From Hysterangium stoloniferum (taxonomy: Eukaryota > Basidiomycota > Agaricomycetes > Hysterangiales > Hysterangiaceae): a DNA stretch of 64,000 bases. The stretch is taken from contig WHVD01000034.1 in NCBI GenBank assembly GCA_015178975.1, positions 682,001 to 746,000 on the forward strand. The letters are read 5' to 3'. The position numbers and the translations under genes were made by a program. Each line of letters begins with the position of its first letter. The stretch's first letter is position 1. Under the pieces are notes generated by a model. That model was not told the DNA's origin. It did no database searches and saw only the letters and a list, made by a program, of their open reading frames with translations. This document shows, piece by piece, positions 45,170 to 57,097 of the stretch.

Positions 45170-46294
45170 CAATCTGAGACAATACATGAATACAGTGACT
45201 TTTTCAAAGTGATCATTCACATAGATTGGTTTAAAATACATCCAATGTGGCGATATTTAACTACATACACAAAAAAAATACCGTGATTTGGTTCTACCCC
45301 TTCTTTTCCCCATCAATCCCACCCTGCCCCAGGATCAAGTCCAGCTCTTATCTATCGCCACCTCATTGATGATGCAGAAGGAAAAGGGGTGGGAGCTCCT
45401 CTTCGACTTCACCACCCATACCATATCACATTTGTTATAGTGATGGTAGTGATGGTAGTGGTGGGTTGGTAAGGTGTTACGTTGTCAGACATTGTTTCTC
45501 ATGCAAATGCTTTGCCACTAAAATGATTATATTATATGGGTCAGTAATCATCAAAAGAAACCGTATTTGGAGGAAATGTACCATGTATGTCCTGCATACA
45601 TGCTGTTTAACTCAGGCTCTTAAGACCATTGTTTTGCCACCATGTAAGATGAAAAACAGGACATCACCAATAAGCAAACATGATTTGTTGACGATCAGCA
45701 TTTTGACTAGTGAGATAGTAGTTCAAGTAGTTGCATGCACCATGTGTTTCACCCACATTCCTTGTCAATACCCAAGCGCTTGCAGATGTGCTTCCTAGGC
45801 CTGATCTTTTTGCTGCTGATGGTGATAGTTTGGTGGTGGGTGGCATTGGTTTTGGCATCGGAAGAGGACATCATCCTGAAGCGGGCAAAAGAGGACGATG
45901 ATGATGCTGGGACAGAGGAATCCTCAGGAGCAGTATCTGTAGCTTTCTGGGATGGGGGCAGGCTGATGGAACAGAAGATGCAGTAGTAGGGTTGGTAGAC
46001 ATGTCCATAATGCTTGGAACCTAATAAAATACCATTAGAATCCAGTCACATTTCCAAAACAGGGTCAAGAAACTCACAACTACATTGTGGCAGTCTCACC
46101 CACAGCAAGAGAGAGAGCAAGGCAATTCATGGTAACAACCTGACCTGGTGTTGCCCCCAGTGGGTCATATCTTCCATTTCGGATGCACTCCAGTTTTCCG
46201 TGATGAAGGCATATCATGTCCAGTCGTCAGTTAGACCATGAATGCAGAGGTAGCCCACATAGGAATGAGGAGCTAAAAGTCCACATCCTATGTA
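45170..46294. other. Region with no recognised gene
   Basis: Short ORFs only, none with a recognisable family. It may include the upstream end of the Crypton relic. Confidence 0.45.
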
Positions 46295-47891
46295 CAGTAG
46301 GCAACAAAACCCTTACAATGTTTTGCACTTTTTGAAAGACATGGCTATTCCTCCAGAAATAAATTCTGTAAAATGCTGAAAATATTATGTAATATACTTC
46401 AACATCATACCTTCCAGAAATGCACAGCCACAAGGCACCACATCCTTATTTGGTAAGTCCACATCACACACAAACCAATAGCTCATTGTAAGGGTTTTGT
46501 TGCACACTATTTTGAGACTATTATTACAAGAAATTAGTATTTAGTATGGCCCCCCTTTGCTCTAATCACTGCTGCAAGTCTTCTAGGCATACTCTCAATA
46601 AGCTTCTGACACTCCTCCTTTGGAATCTCTTCCCACACCTTCTGCACCCTCTCCCACAGTTCATGAACACTATTTGCAGGCTGTTCATACTCCCCCAGCT
46701 TCTTTTGGACATGATTCCACAGATGTTCAATAGGATTCATGTCAGGAGATTGTGCAGGCCACTTGAGGACTGTAACATCATGGTCAGTGAACCATTTCTG
46801 GGCCTTTTTGCTGGTGTGTTTGGGGTCATTGTCTTGTTGAAACACAATGTCAGCCACTGTTTTGTTGTAATATTTGAGGGTTTGCTGGAGTTCATCATCC
46901 AGGATCTCCACATAAAGCTCAGCCTCCATCCTCCCATCAATTTTGGTTGCAAACCCAACCCCATCCCAGCCCATGCATCCCTACATCATCAGGTTTCCTC
47001 CTCCAAACTTCACTGTTCCCTCTACTAACCTATCATTTAACCCCTTACCCACATTTTTCCACACATATTTCCTTCCATCTGATCCCAGCCTATTAATCTT
47101 AGTCTCATCAGACCATATGACCCTCTTCCAGTCCTACAGGGTCCATTCCAAATGCCTTTCTGCAAACTCCAATTGAGATTTCCAATGATGAGGTTTGAGA
47201 AGTGGCCTTTTTCTCTTTACCACAGCCCTCATGCCTATGGTTTTGAGGTGGCGACACACTGTTTGTGAAGTAATAGGAGTGTTGATGATGTCTATAAGTT
47301 TCTTGGTTGCCTGTGTGGCATTATCAACCTTCCCCATGCAAATTATTCTTCTAGCATAGGCAATATTGGCTGTGGTAAGCTTTGTAGGATGGCCACCAGA
47401 GCATTTGGGGAGGGCAATGCTCAGAGTGAATACAACTGATGGTGGCACTGCTGAGATGAGTTTGGTAACATATTTGAGCTCCAGAAATGCCAGAGTCAAG
47501 TAGAGTAAGAACATGTTGGATTTGGCTGGAGGAGAGCTTTTTCATTGTGAGTAGGGTGATTGTGGGATTCCAACTGGTTGCTTTCATCTTATATACATTG
47601 AGGAAGAGTGGTCACATGACTTTGTTGAACTTTATAAACAAAGTCATGTGACTAGGACCCATTTTGAACTTTAAAAATGTGTGCAACAAAACCCTTACAA
47701 TGAGCTATTGGTTTGTGTGTGATGTGGACTTACCAAATAAGGATGTGGTGCCTTGTGGCTGTGCATTTCTGGAAGGTATGATGTTGAAGTATATTACATA
47801 ATATTTTCAGCATTTTACAGAATTTATTTCTGGAGGAATAGCCATGTCTTTCAAAAAGTACAAAACATTGTAAGGGTTTTGTTGCCTACTG
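46295..47891 (-). mobile_element. Tc1/mariner element B (1597 bp)
   Basis: Ends CAGTAGGCAACAAAACCC, flanked by TA (46293-46294 and 47892-47893). Inverted repeats are about 212 bp (46295-46507 and 47680-47891), each with the GCAACAAAACCCTTACAATG box at outer and inner edge (IR/DR). It encodes a decayed transposase on the minus strand. Confidence 0.93.
46534..47587 (-). pseudogene. Tc1/mariner DD34E transposase, decayed
   Basis: N-terminus at 47587 (MKATSWNPTITLL, then LSSSQIQHVLTLLDSG), a middle part with GHPTKLTTANIAYARR and MRAVVKRKRPLL, first Asp in WSDETKI, second in QQDNDPKH, Glu in NPIEHLW, C-terminus AVIRAKGGHTKY. The triad and 34-residue spacing are encoded. A frameshift near 47390 separates the N-terminal part, and two stops fall in the middle: one just before DWKRVIWSDET and one in the LMM..GCM segment. 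Inactive as read. Confidence 0.92.
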
Positions 47892-47893
47892 TA

Positions 47894-48178
47894 AGTAAAA
47901 CCAAGCATTAGTGTAAATAGAATGTTGACATATATACATAGCATGATAAGAAATGACAAGCATTCAGAGGCAGTCGTCGTGGTTCAACTTCAACTGCTTT
48001 TTGTAGAAGTGGAGAATATGCACCACAATGGTGACAGACACCTCATAGCTGCTCCTCCCACTCTCTTGTGTGCCACCAAATGTGGCGCTGGGATATAGGC
48101 AGTCCTGACTGTAGGACAGCGTGGCTTGGCGGGGTTGATGGCGGTGTAAACTGGGACTCTTTGTCTTGGTGGTGCAGC
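47894..48178. other. Short region without gene
   Basis: Nothing recognised; it flanks the minisatellite on the right. Confidence 0.4.
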
Positions 48179-48790
48179 GGGATGGAGATGGACGATACGA
48201 GTACCGAGACAGGTGAGAATGCCGGAAGAGGGGGAGAGAGAGAAAGAGAGACATGGGGTGCGGTAGGGCATCGGTGCGTCCACCCCCACGTCCTCAATCA
48301 CGATGTGATGTCTTTCTTGGAGTGGAGATGGGCGATACGGGGGTACCGTGACTGGCGAGAATGCTGGAAGAGGGGGAGATGAGAGAGATATGGGGTGGGG
48401 CTGGTGGGCTGGCTGGGGGGTGTGGTAGGATGCTGGTGCATCCACTGCCACATCCTCGATCACGACATGGTGTCTGTCTTGGAGTGGAGATGGGCAATAT
48501 GGGGGTACTGTGACAGGCGAGAATGCCGGAAGAGGGAGAGAGAGAGAGAGAGATGGGCGAGATGGGCGATGTGAGTACCATGACAGGCGGGCGGGAGAGA
48601 TGGGGTGGGGCTGGGGGAGTGTGGTAGGGCATCGGCATCGGTGCGACTTATTTCTGTAGGTAGTGACTTACTCGGTAGGTTTCAGGTTTTGTTATTGTAT
48701 CCACCACCGCATCCTCGATCACGATGTGGTGTCTCTCTTGGAGTGGAGATGAGCGATACAGGGGTACTGTGACTGGCGAGAATCGAGAAT
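48179..48790. repeat. Minisatellite, units of about 140-160 bp
   Basis: Four degenerate units, each with TGGAGATGGGCGATACG, TGGCGAGAATGCCGGAAGAG, a GAGAGA run and a CCTCGATCACGATGTGG block. Anchors recur at 48179, 48319, 48479 and 48739. A 50-base unrelated stretch (about 48648-48700) interrupts the last. Open frames across it are low-complexity. Confidence 0.85.
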
Positions 48791-49378
48791 GCCACATTCT
48801 GAACTGTACCGCCAGACCAGAGAAGCCGCATTACATGGAATGAAGATGGATGTGTGAAGACATGCTGAGTCAATTGGGTGCTTCAAAGTGGTCGAGGTTG
48901 TGGGAGGGTGGTTTGAACCATTACATAAGCAATTTGACCGCTGAGAGTGACACGACGAGGAGCAACTGCCTGTGCAAACTTGCACTAGATTAATCAATTT
49001 TTTGTATAGAAATATATATATATATATGTTGGTTATAAATTATAATTTTTTTGAAGAACCATTTGGAAGTGTGCCACCCGGATGTGTAAATCTACGGTAA
49101 ATCCACAGTAAATCCACCTGTAAATCTCGCTAAGCGCTCACTTACCTCCTATCTTACCTGCTCTTACCACCGTAAATCTAGCCAAAATGAAAACAGATGG
49201 CTATATAAAAAATTGAGGAACATGCCGTGGTCTCCCAGAGATGGGACTCATGTAATTTATATTGGTAATTTGAATATGGCAGGGTCTATACATCTCATAA
49301 ATGATATAACAAAACTCATCACCCCCCTACCCAATGAAAAAGAACTTGCTAGAAAAAATAGTTTTTTGGTGGTGCAAA

Positions 49379-50323
49379 TTGTTAAGTTCCCGAACAAAGC
49401 TCCACGGATAGTCCCGCGGAGGTTTCCGGTAACTATTCCGAACACACACTTGCTTCCGGGAATAGTCCCACGGAGGTTTCCGGTAACTATTCCGAACACA
49501 CACTTGCTTCTGGGAATAGTCCCATGGAGTCCCCAGGCAATAGGTCCTGGAAAAGTTCCAGGGATTATTAGTACAAGGAACGGTGATATCAGAATAATTA
49601 CCAGAAAGTATGGTGAACGACTGAGATGGACTTGGCTTCAGCTTATAGGCTGCGCCCTCGTACACTCATTCGGGTGTCCATATTTCGAGCTGACAGAATG
49701 CATACAGGAAGATATAGATTCCAGAGTTCCCATGGGAGTTCTGGGAATTGAGTGTGCAGACAGACAAGAGGACTAGAGACTGTTCAAGGATCAAACTTGT
49801 TCGGGGGAAAACTAGTTCGAGATTGAAACTGGATTCTAAGTACATGAATATAGCAGACTTATATAGACTGTGAAATGTAATAATACCAAATCCGGTATTA
49901 ATGAGAGGCAGAACTATTAAACATAAAATGAACCAAGTAAATACTAAACTGGGAATTAGGGACAGAACGGAACGGGAGCAGAGAATGAATCATGACAGAT
50001 CATTTAACCATAACTGGAGTGGGGCTCAGTTAGAGGGGTTCCGGAAGTCCGGTCGGAGTCCAGTGACTTGGTGCACAAGATAGTGTTGGGTATAGACAGG
50101 CTTGATGTGCAGGAGGTGGAGTCCGGTGGGTTTTCCAATGACTGGTGTGTGAGACGCAGAGACAGATAACAGGAGCGGGGTTCTATGCTCTGTTAGAGGG
50201 GTTCCAGGAGTCCGGTCGGAGTCCGGTGACTGGTACATAAGACACAGAGTGTCGGGTGTACATAGAGTGGAGTCCGGAGTCCGGTGGAGTCTGAGGACTG
50301 GTGTATGAGACACAGAGGGTTAG
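49379..50323. repeat. Diverged LTR-like region, TGTTA family
   Basis: Starts TGTTAAGTTCCCG; carries the shared box GGACTTGGCTTCAGCTTATA at about 49627, then sequence that in reverse complement resembles the 57098-57895 LTR (GTACAT..GCAGA, ACCAAATCCGGTA, AGTCCGGTCGGAGTC). Right boundary uncertain. A 54-bp tandem repeat lies at 49408-49530. Confidence 0.5.
49408..49530. repeat. 54-bp tandem repeat, about 2.3 copies
   Basis: ATAGTCCCGCGGAGG-type starts at 49408, 49462 and 49516, exactly 54 bases apart. The length keeps frame in an overlapping ORF (49213-49776), but that ORF has no other support. Confidence 0.9.
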
Positions 50324-51045
50324 TGTTAAGAACTGAAAACTGACTAATGTCGGTGGCCGACAGGGACCAATTGGAAGGACTTGGCTTCAGCTTATGTGCT
50401 GCGCCCTTGCAAATATCCGTAGGGTGTCCTTAGATTTTGGGTGGGCGAAGACTAACCTAAAGAGCTCTTTTCGGCGAGATACCGATCGGAACTGAAGGAC
50501 AAGTCGAGCGTCGGGCCAAGGGGTCGGGGCCGGGAGTGGGCGAGCGCACGCGGAGGCGGATGGGGGGATTCTTAGTATGAGACTATTACAGGTGTATGAG
50601 GGTGTTCTGAGTCAATATTCTGATTGCCTAGTAACTACAACTACAGTGGGTTCATATACAAGGAACAGGCGTCTAGAAAATACTAATGGGGAGAAGGGCG
50701 GAAAACGGCATTAACAATAAGCTTGACTAGGAACGGGAAGTTTATGATTAGTTCGGAGGCCGATGATAACTGAGAGCGTAATTACGATAAAAGGAAATAG
50801 TTCAAGGACTACAAATATAGATAGACATATGTGAAACATAAGGTTGAACGGATCAACATAATAAAGGGGACGTATCAAAAGTTTGACCAGACAATACGAG
50901 TTATTTTGACGTGGGCGTAAACGGAGTTTGATCTTCGCGAAAACATACATCAGCTTCGGGGCTGATGGTTTCCAAGATGGCGACTTGAAACATTGATAAG
51001 TGGCGATAACCTCGGGACCGATAGGGTTGCGACATGGTCATAACA
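50324..51045 (+). mobile_element. Solo LTR, TGTTAAG family, 722 bp
   Basis: TGTTAAGAACTGAAAACTG..ATGGTCATAACA with target duplication GTTAG (50319-50323 and 51046-51050). Shared box GGACTTGGCTTCAGCTTATG near 50379. Partner of the partial copy at 63463. Confidence 0.88.
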
Positions 51046-51050
51046 GTTAG

Positions 51051-51497
51051 GTGCAGACAGGTGGGGTGTGTACAGAGAGTCAGGCATAAACAGGTTGGCA
51101 TGCGGGCTCCCGTGGGAACTCCGGTTGTTACTATACAATATAGAGGGTCGGGAGCATGTAGGATGGGGTCCGGGGGCCCGGAGGCCAGCGGGTTTTCCAG
51201 TTCCTGACACAAATGGAAATAATTATTTATTTATTTATATATATAAAATAAAATAAATCGCGCTGCGACTTTGTTGGTGGTGCTATCTTACTACAACAAA
51301 AGAAAGAGAGAGGAGAGAGAGTGTGTGTGTGCGAGCGTGGAACCTACGTGAGTGGTGGTGTAGAAGTGAGTGAGTTGCCAAAAAAAAAAGTGCATGTGGC
51401 CACCTACGGCAGGTCCCCTGGAACCGGGTCCCTGGACATCGCTGCCGTGTGGCGGGGTGCGGTGGTCGTGCCGGCGTGATGCCACGATTTACGGGGG
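51051..51497. other. Region without recognised gene
   Basis: GC-rich left part, then AT-rich and AG/GT microsatellite sequence (about 51225-51330). It may belong to the diverged LTR on the left. Confidence 0.4.
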
Positions 51498-51730
51498 TCG
51501 ACGAGATTTTTGCCACACGACGGGTAAATCTGGACAAATATAGTGACTTCCTTATTCACCCTTTGGCCATAAGGTATTTTCCTTACACTCCCCTTGACTG
51601 GAAGGTATTTCCTTATGGTGGCACAGATCCACTTAGCAGTAGGAACACTCCTTATATCCATGTCTATTTCCTTGGGGTAAGTCACTATATTTGTCCAGAT
51701 TTACCCATCGCATGGCGTAAATCTCGTCCA
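51498..51730. mobile_element. MITE with about 53-bp inverted repeats, 233 bp
   Basis: TCGACGAGATTTTTGCC.. and ..GGCGTAAATCTCGTCCA are inverted ends that continue inward through GGGTAAATCTGGACAAATAT to GTGACTT. A half-copy lies at about 40430-40480. It has no coding content. Confidence 0.75.
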
Positions 51731-52262
51731 CTGGATCTTCCTGAGGACAGTGTTGGATTTTGTGACTTGGCATGTGAGAAAATGTTGGTGAATCTTCGTC
51801 TTGGCTGTCCATGCATGTGCATGTCTGTGTCCAAGAAATATTCACTATCAGGCTGATTAAAGATCTAATGAACAAAATAAAATTGGCACAGTGAGCTGCA
51901 AGTCTGGAGGGTGGTATAGGAAAGGAAAAGTATGTGAGGCTTATGTACCTGCATGGTGTATGTCAGCCTTCTGATCCAATTTGGAATCTTCAGTGCAAAA
52001 GTAGTGCAAGATGATGGGTACTTGTATTAGGAATAGAAGACCTTAGTGCGGAAACAAACATGAGACACTGTGTCTTGAAATGACATAATATGTTCGATGT
52101 AAATCTCCACCTAAAATATATGCATGGTCTAGTAGCAAAAGTCTCTCAGCAATTTTATTCATGCTGAGAGTACATGGGTACATTGTTTTCTCTTATTTCA
52201 AGATATAACTCTGTTGGAATTGGTGATGAAACCACCCTTTTCCTAGGGCAGTTCACCCATTT
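51683..52262 (-). repeat. Right arm of the 11-kb-spaced inverted repeat
   Basis: Reverse complement of 39899-40480. Immediately right of it the forward-oriented U8 unit begins, so array spacer and gene face opposite ways here. Confidence 0.85.
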
Positions 52263-53051
52263 CCTCTCTATGATCTTATGCCATATAGCTCGAAATTTCT
52301 CCTCTCCCTCATCTGCAAGGATGTTCCAATTCCAGCGTGTCCGCCGTGGCGTGTCCATCATCAGGGTGGGGTGGGTTGGAGTAGAGAGGGACACAATTGG
52401 TTGATTACGAGGCTTTGTATAGAAGACAAGCTGCGTTCCCATGGCACTGACGCCGAGAACATGGAGCACTTAACTATAGAGTCAAAGGCAGTGAATCGTC
52501 GAGTGGAAACAAGGTGAACAGGAGCTAGTTATAAGGTCCATAGAAGGTGTCCTCATGGTCGCCGGGGAATGCTGTCGAACTCGCTGACGATGTTGGGTGG
52601 CCAAGGCATAGTTGCGGCAGTTGACACCTTCAGATTTCAAGGACAAGGTTCCCACAGTGTTTCAAATTTATTGTCGAATGAGAAATGGAAGAAGATATCT
52701 CATGGCAATTCCTCTCAGGCGCTTCTTATCCTCATCCTCGTGCCCAGCTTCTTCTGTAGTTCTGTTCAAAGGAATGTTGAAATAGGGGAAATGGCTATCG
52801 GGAAAATCTGTGGTTTTATGACAGCTGGTTCTATTCCATTGGTTGACAAATGAATTGTTAGAAGCTTAGGGTCTAATAAATTATTGTTCATTTCTGTTTG
52901 TCGAAAAGTGAGTGCAAAGGCCAGCTCACTCCTTCTCTTCAAACATCTTCTTCCCATGACCGCAACCCCCCCCCCTACCCACATCATCATTGTGAGTGCT
53001 GATATGGCTCGATTCATGGAAGCGAGGAGTACTAATTTGTTGTCACCGCAG
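52263..53051 (+). other. 5' region of U8 (type B)
   Basis: Very similar to the U6 5' region (27450-28230), including the open frame MLSNSLTM.. at 52569-52853. The start of the unit is cut by the inverted spacer arm. Confidence 0.7.
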
Positions 53052-54148
53052 ACGGAGGATCAGAGCTGGTGACCCACCCAAACTAAAAGAATGACCGTGC
53101 ATATAAGATATCTCAGAGTTTCTGTCTTCGTACTGACCATATGATGGCAATGTAGACCGCTACCCGACATCCCCTGCGACATACCTGCTCTCGAATGCAA
53201 CTCTTTAGAGAGGTTAGTTCGTGACGGCAACCTGTCCTTGATCACACTGTTAATTTCAAGTGGTTGTGGTCATTGTCATCACCAAAATTTCTGGGCGTAC
53301 ATCCCGAAACTTAGAACGTCCCGGGCAATGTAAGATCACATCCTCCGAGTGTGAGTAACCATACTAAGTATATGACAACGACAATGTCTAGACCATTACC
53401 CCCATTTCCCCTGGATAGTGACGGGATTGGTCGCAAGACCACGGTGAATGTGTAAGCATCTCACATCGAGGCGATCACAACTGACTAACTATCAAAACAA
53501 TATACTCCCTTTACGGCATATTCCACATTCTTTATTCTCATCTTTTTTCATCTTTTAGTCCCTCTGTGGCTGCAGACAATACCCAAGCCGACACCTCCCC
53601 AAAAGCCCAGCCGTCCCTCAATCAACAGGACAGGGATGTCATTTATTGCATGAAGTCTTGTGATACATTGAAGTATCTCCGAGTTTCTGTCTTCGTACTA
53701 ACCATATGATGCAATATAGATCGATACACGACATCCCACCGTCGTCATCAGGGTGAGTTGCTGATACGCCTCAATACATGGAAGCGAGTAGTACTAAGTT
53801 GTTGTCACCGCAGGCGGAGGATCGAACATGGTGACCCACCAGAACTCAAGAAATGGCGGTGCATGTAAGGTATCGGGGTGTTTCTGTCTTCGTACTAACC
53901 ATATGATGCAATGTAGACCGCTACCCCATATCCCCTGTGACAGTGAGACAGTTCTTGATTGCAACCCATTTGAGAGGTTAGTTCTGGGAGGTGACCTGCT
54001 CTTGGCCACACTGTTAATTATCAAGTAGTTGTGGTCATTGTCATCACCCGAATTTTTGGGATTACATCCCGAAGCTTAGAACATCGTGCTCCATGTAAGA
54101 TCAAATCTAACAGTATTTGTGCTGATGTCAATTTTCTCTTTTCAATCC

Positions 54149-55435
54149 TGTGAGGTATCAGCTTTATCTCATAATTTTCTCTTAATTTTCTTTGAATTTA
54201 TTAATATTTTCTCGAATTTATTGTATTTTTATTATATTTTTATTGTGAAATATAGGCTCTATTCCTTTTAACTTCGCATAATAATAGCATATATGAACTC
54301 ATATTATGCTATTATATCTTAGTTAATTTATTATAATTTATATCTAATTATTTATATTTTATTTACTTAGTTGTTACCTTTCGGCACCTTGCTGCAGCCT
54401 AGTTTGTGCATTTTGGAGTCATGTGACCTATTAGATAAGCCTCCGGTGTCGGGATGTCACAAAGGTCACGAATGTGACTACCCGAGTCACACAAGTCACG
54501 AACGTGACTACCCGAGTCATTATTAGGTTCCGCCGACTCATCGTTTGCTTCCGTCCCGGGACCGTGGCCTTGAACCTTCATGTTCAAGCAAGAGGTTACA
54601 ACCCTTGTCTCAGAGAAGAGAATCACATGATAGACAAAGGGTAAATATTGAGTAGAATATGAGGTCATTATGATCTCACTAATGACCTCATAAACTAAAT
54701 AGTTAGCTAATCATTGAGTTATCAAAATGTATATAAGGAGGGCCAAATTTCCAATAAAACCAATCTATCTCTCACATATTTTACAGTACAGCACAGAAGC
54801 TTACCTCATCATCCTAAGGACAATAATAGCCTTAGTCTGATACACTCACTGCAAGCACCTACACTTGCAGCATCTTGAATCTTTGTCAGCAACTCTTGAA
54901 CTTAGCTAATCATCTAAGTTCCCCCAGCCTCACAGCTACCCTTTAGGCTTATTAATTAGATAATAAACCGAATAAGTATCCTTACTGAAATCCCTGCCAA
55001 TACTAGATTACTCAAGGCCCAGCCCTAAGTTTATTGAATTAATCAAGTACAAGCACTCAGATAATCCAATACATATTATTTTCTCTATTAATAAATTATT
55101 TAACACCTTGTTAAATAACTATTAATAGTTACAAATAAGCATACAAGAATCCGAAACTCTTATATCAAGTCTCTGCCAAGTTACTGCACATATATTCAGC
55201 TTCCAGCCCCTATTCTCAAGGAATAGTTCTTTTATTTGCTAAAAGAGTCATATATTGTTCTTTTGAACCTTTCAATAATCAAAATAAGCATTGATTTGAG
55301 TGTTTAAGCTTAATAGCACAGCTCATTAATCTATCAGTATTTAAATTACTGGACCTTTGCTTGTTTTATTGTTGAAGCTCTGTGACACTATAGCATATAT
55401 TGAGCTATCTAAGAGAATCCCCTGAATACAATACA
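54149..55435 (+). mobile_element. Solo LTR, 1.3-kb family, copy 2
   Basis: 1287 bp, TGTGAGGTATCAGC..CTGAATACAATACA, target duplication AATCC (54144-54148 and 55436-55440), inside an intron of U8. Same palindrome-repeat block and TATA-like site as copy 1. Confidence 0.92.
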
Positions 55436-55538
55436 AATCCCCAGACCGCTACCCCCACTTCCCCTGAACAGCGACGGGAATGGTCCGAAGACCCCAGTGG
55501 ATGTGTAAGCATATCACATTGAGGCGATAACAACAGGC

Positions 55539-55792
55539 TGTTGAAATAAAATCTGGAAGCTCACAACAATCAGAAGCAAAGACAAGTGTGATTTCCGTTT
55601 GACCCTCTGTGTCTCGTATGAGGCAAACGGATAGTGTAAGTACAAGAAATCTATACTAGTTATATATGCCTTGAGAACAATAGATGTATGACAACAAAGG
55701 GTTAAGCCAAACTCAAAAGAACAATAGGGTGGCAAATTGCCGGTGTGGCACCTTGTGCATGTTCCCACAGCCCAATGCCCTATATTCTAACA
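55539..55792. mobile_element. Small solo LTR, 254 bp
   Basis: TGTTGAAATAAAATCTGG..CCTATATTCTAACA with target duplication CAGGC (55534-55538 and 55793-55797), in an intron of U8. Confidence 0.85.
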
Positions 55793-55931
55793 CAGGCTAA
55801 CTATCAAATTAATATACTCCCTTTCCCGCATATTCCACATTCTTTATTTTCCTCTTTTTCATCTTTTAGTCTCTCGGTGGCTCCAAACGGTTCCCAAGCG
55901 GACACATCAGAAGCCCAACCACACTCGAAGG

Positions 55932-56162
55932 TGTTGGAAGCCTACTGGGTCCGGGTCACATGGTTGATAGGACCACGGTGTATTGCTCCATGAACTAGCA
56001 AACAGTCTACATGGTGGGCAGCATACGGTAAGGAAAGAGAAGGCAAACTACCTAAGCTATATATGCTGTGATCACGTGCCAAGAACAACAAAAGGGATGG
56101 AACAATAAGAGTGGAACAAAAGAGACTTAGAGAATGTGTAAGACTGGGGCGCCAGGCTTACA
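55932..56162. mobile_element. Small solo LTR, 231 bp, no target duplication
   Basis: TGTTGGAAGCCTACTGGG..GGCGCCAGGCTTACA in an exon of U8. Flanks do not match and about six bases of the target are missing, so it inserted with, or later gained, a deletion. Related to 30158-30383 in reverse. Confidence 0.7.
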
Positions 56163-56480
56163 TATGTCACTTATTGCATGAAGTCTTGTGATACATTGAT
56201 GATCAACAAAACTTTCTTTCTTGACACATTGACAGGTTTGCTTCAGACTCGTCTCGGGTAACCGAACAATTATGTCCACACATGGTCAACGGTGCATCAA
56301 TTAAGAATTAAATGAACAAATTGTTTATTGAACTACTTATACTGATACATAAACAGAAGCGTCACCACTGACCAAAACATTCCCTATATTGGTTCCGATA
56401 ATGCTGGGGAATACAATAGTCACCCCCAGCATAACTGGGACGCTCGGCAACGGACTGGCAGGCAGAGAAGCGTCCCCTAA

Positions 56481-57097
56481 TGTTCTTTCATCCTAGTTCC
56501 CCTTTCACTCCTCCCAGGCCCACTCCCACCTAATGGACCCACCATACCTTACCTAAGTAGCATGGACTGACACCCCAGCCGACCTGCCTAACTGGGTATG
56601 TCTGACAGTGAGAGACATATACCACAAATAATACTACGAATACCTCTGGCCTTACCTGAAAAAAAATACCTCACCCTCACCATCCTCCCGGTTACACCCA
56701 TGCACTGGCTTTGTGACCATGGTCCAACATGACCGTCAGCCACCGTGTCACTCACCTCCCAAACCCCAGCGCTCATCATTGCGCATTGTTGTGTCATTGC
56801 ATGTCGTCATTGTCGCTGACGGCAATGGCAAGCCGCACTTCCTAAATGTCTGCAAAAAATTCCATTGTTTTTTCCTACCATCATGTAAACATATTTCTAG
56901 TAAGTACTATTAGACATTTATAATACACATGTGTTAATGGGTAAACCTAGGGATTTTTTTTATTTTTTGAGAGTGATTATTTTTTAACAACTACTGATCA
57001 TTCAAAGTCCGGACTTTATTCAAAGTATATTTTCCCACCCCTTCACACATCATTTTTTTTTACTACTATCATCATTATCCTCACTATCTTCCCCCTC
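56481..57097. other. 3' end of U8 and region without recognised gene
   Basis: About 35 bases of U8 downstream sequence, then unrelated sequence with no supported ORF. Confidence 0.45.

Larger units (their letters stand above)
53052..56480 (+). pseudogene. Array gene U8: detached, B/A hybrid pseudogene with LTR insertions
   Basis: Eighth copy of the array gene, 20 kb from the array. Its first module is the defective U6 type (TGA in the 53052-53102 exon, donor ATAAG, acceptor AAGTGG). Its second module is the type A duplicate (exons at about 53815-53867, 53919-53978, 54031-54096, 55445-55504). It is cut by a 1.3-kb solo LTR in an intron (54149-55435), a 254-bp LTR in the next intron (55539-55792), and a 231-bp LTR in the following exon (55932-56162). 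The last exon ends at the family stop, 56478-56480. The donor before it reads ATTAAG. Not functional. Confidence 0.85.

Noticed and set aside
48043-48638. Several Pro/Ser/His-rich ORFs
   Set aside because: They fall within the minisatellite at 48179-48790 and have low-complexity composition.
49213-49776. 187-codon ORF with an 18-residue repeat
   Set aside because: It lies in LTR-like sequence containing the shared GGACTTGGCTTCAGCTTAT box; the repeat is a 54-bp tandem duplication that happens to keep frame.
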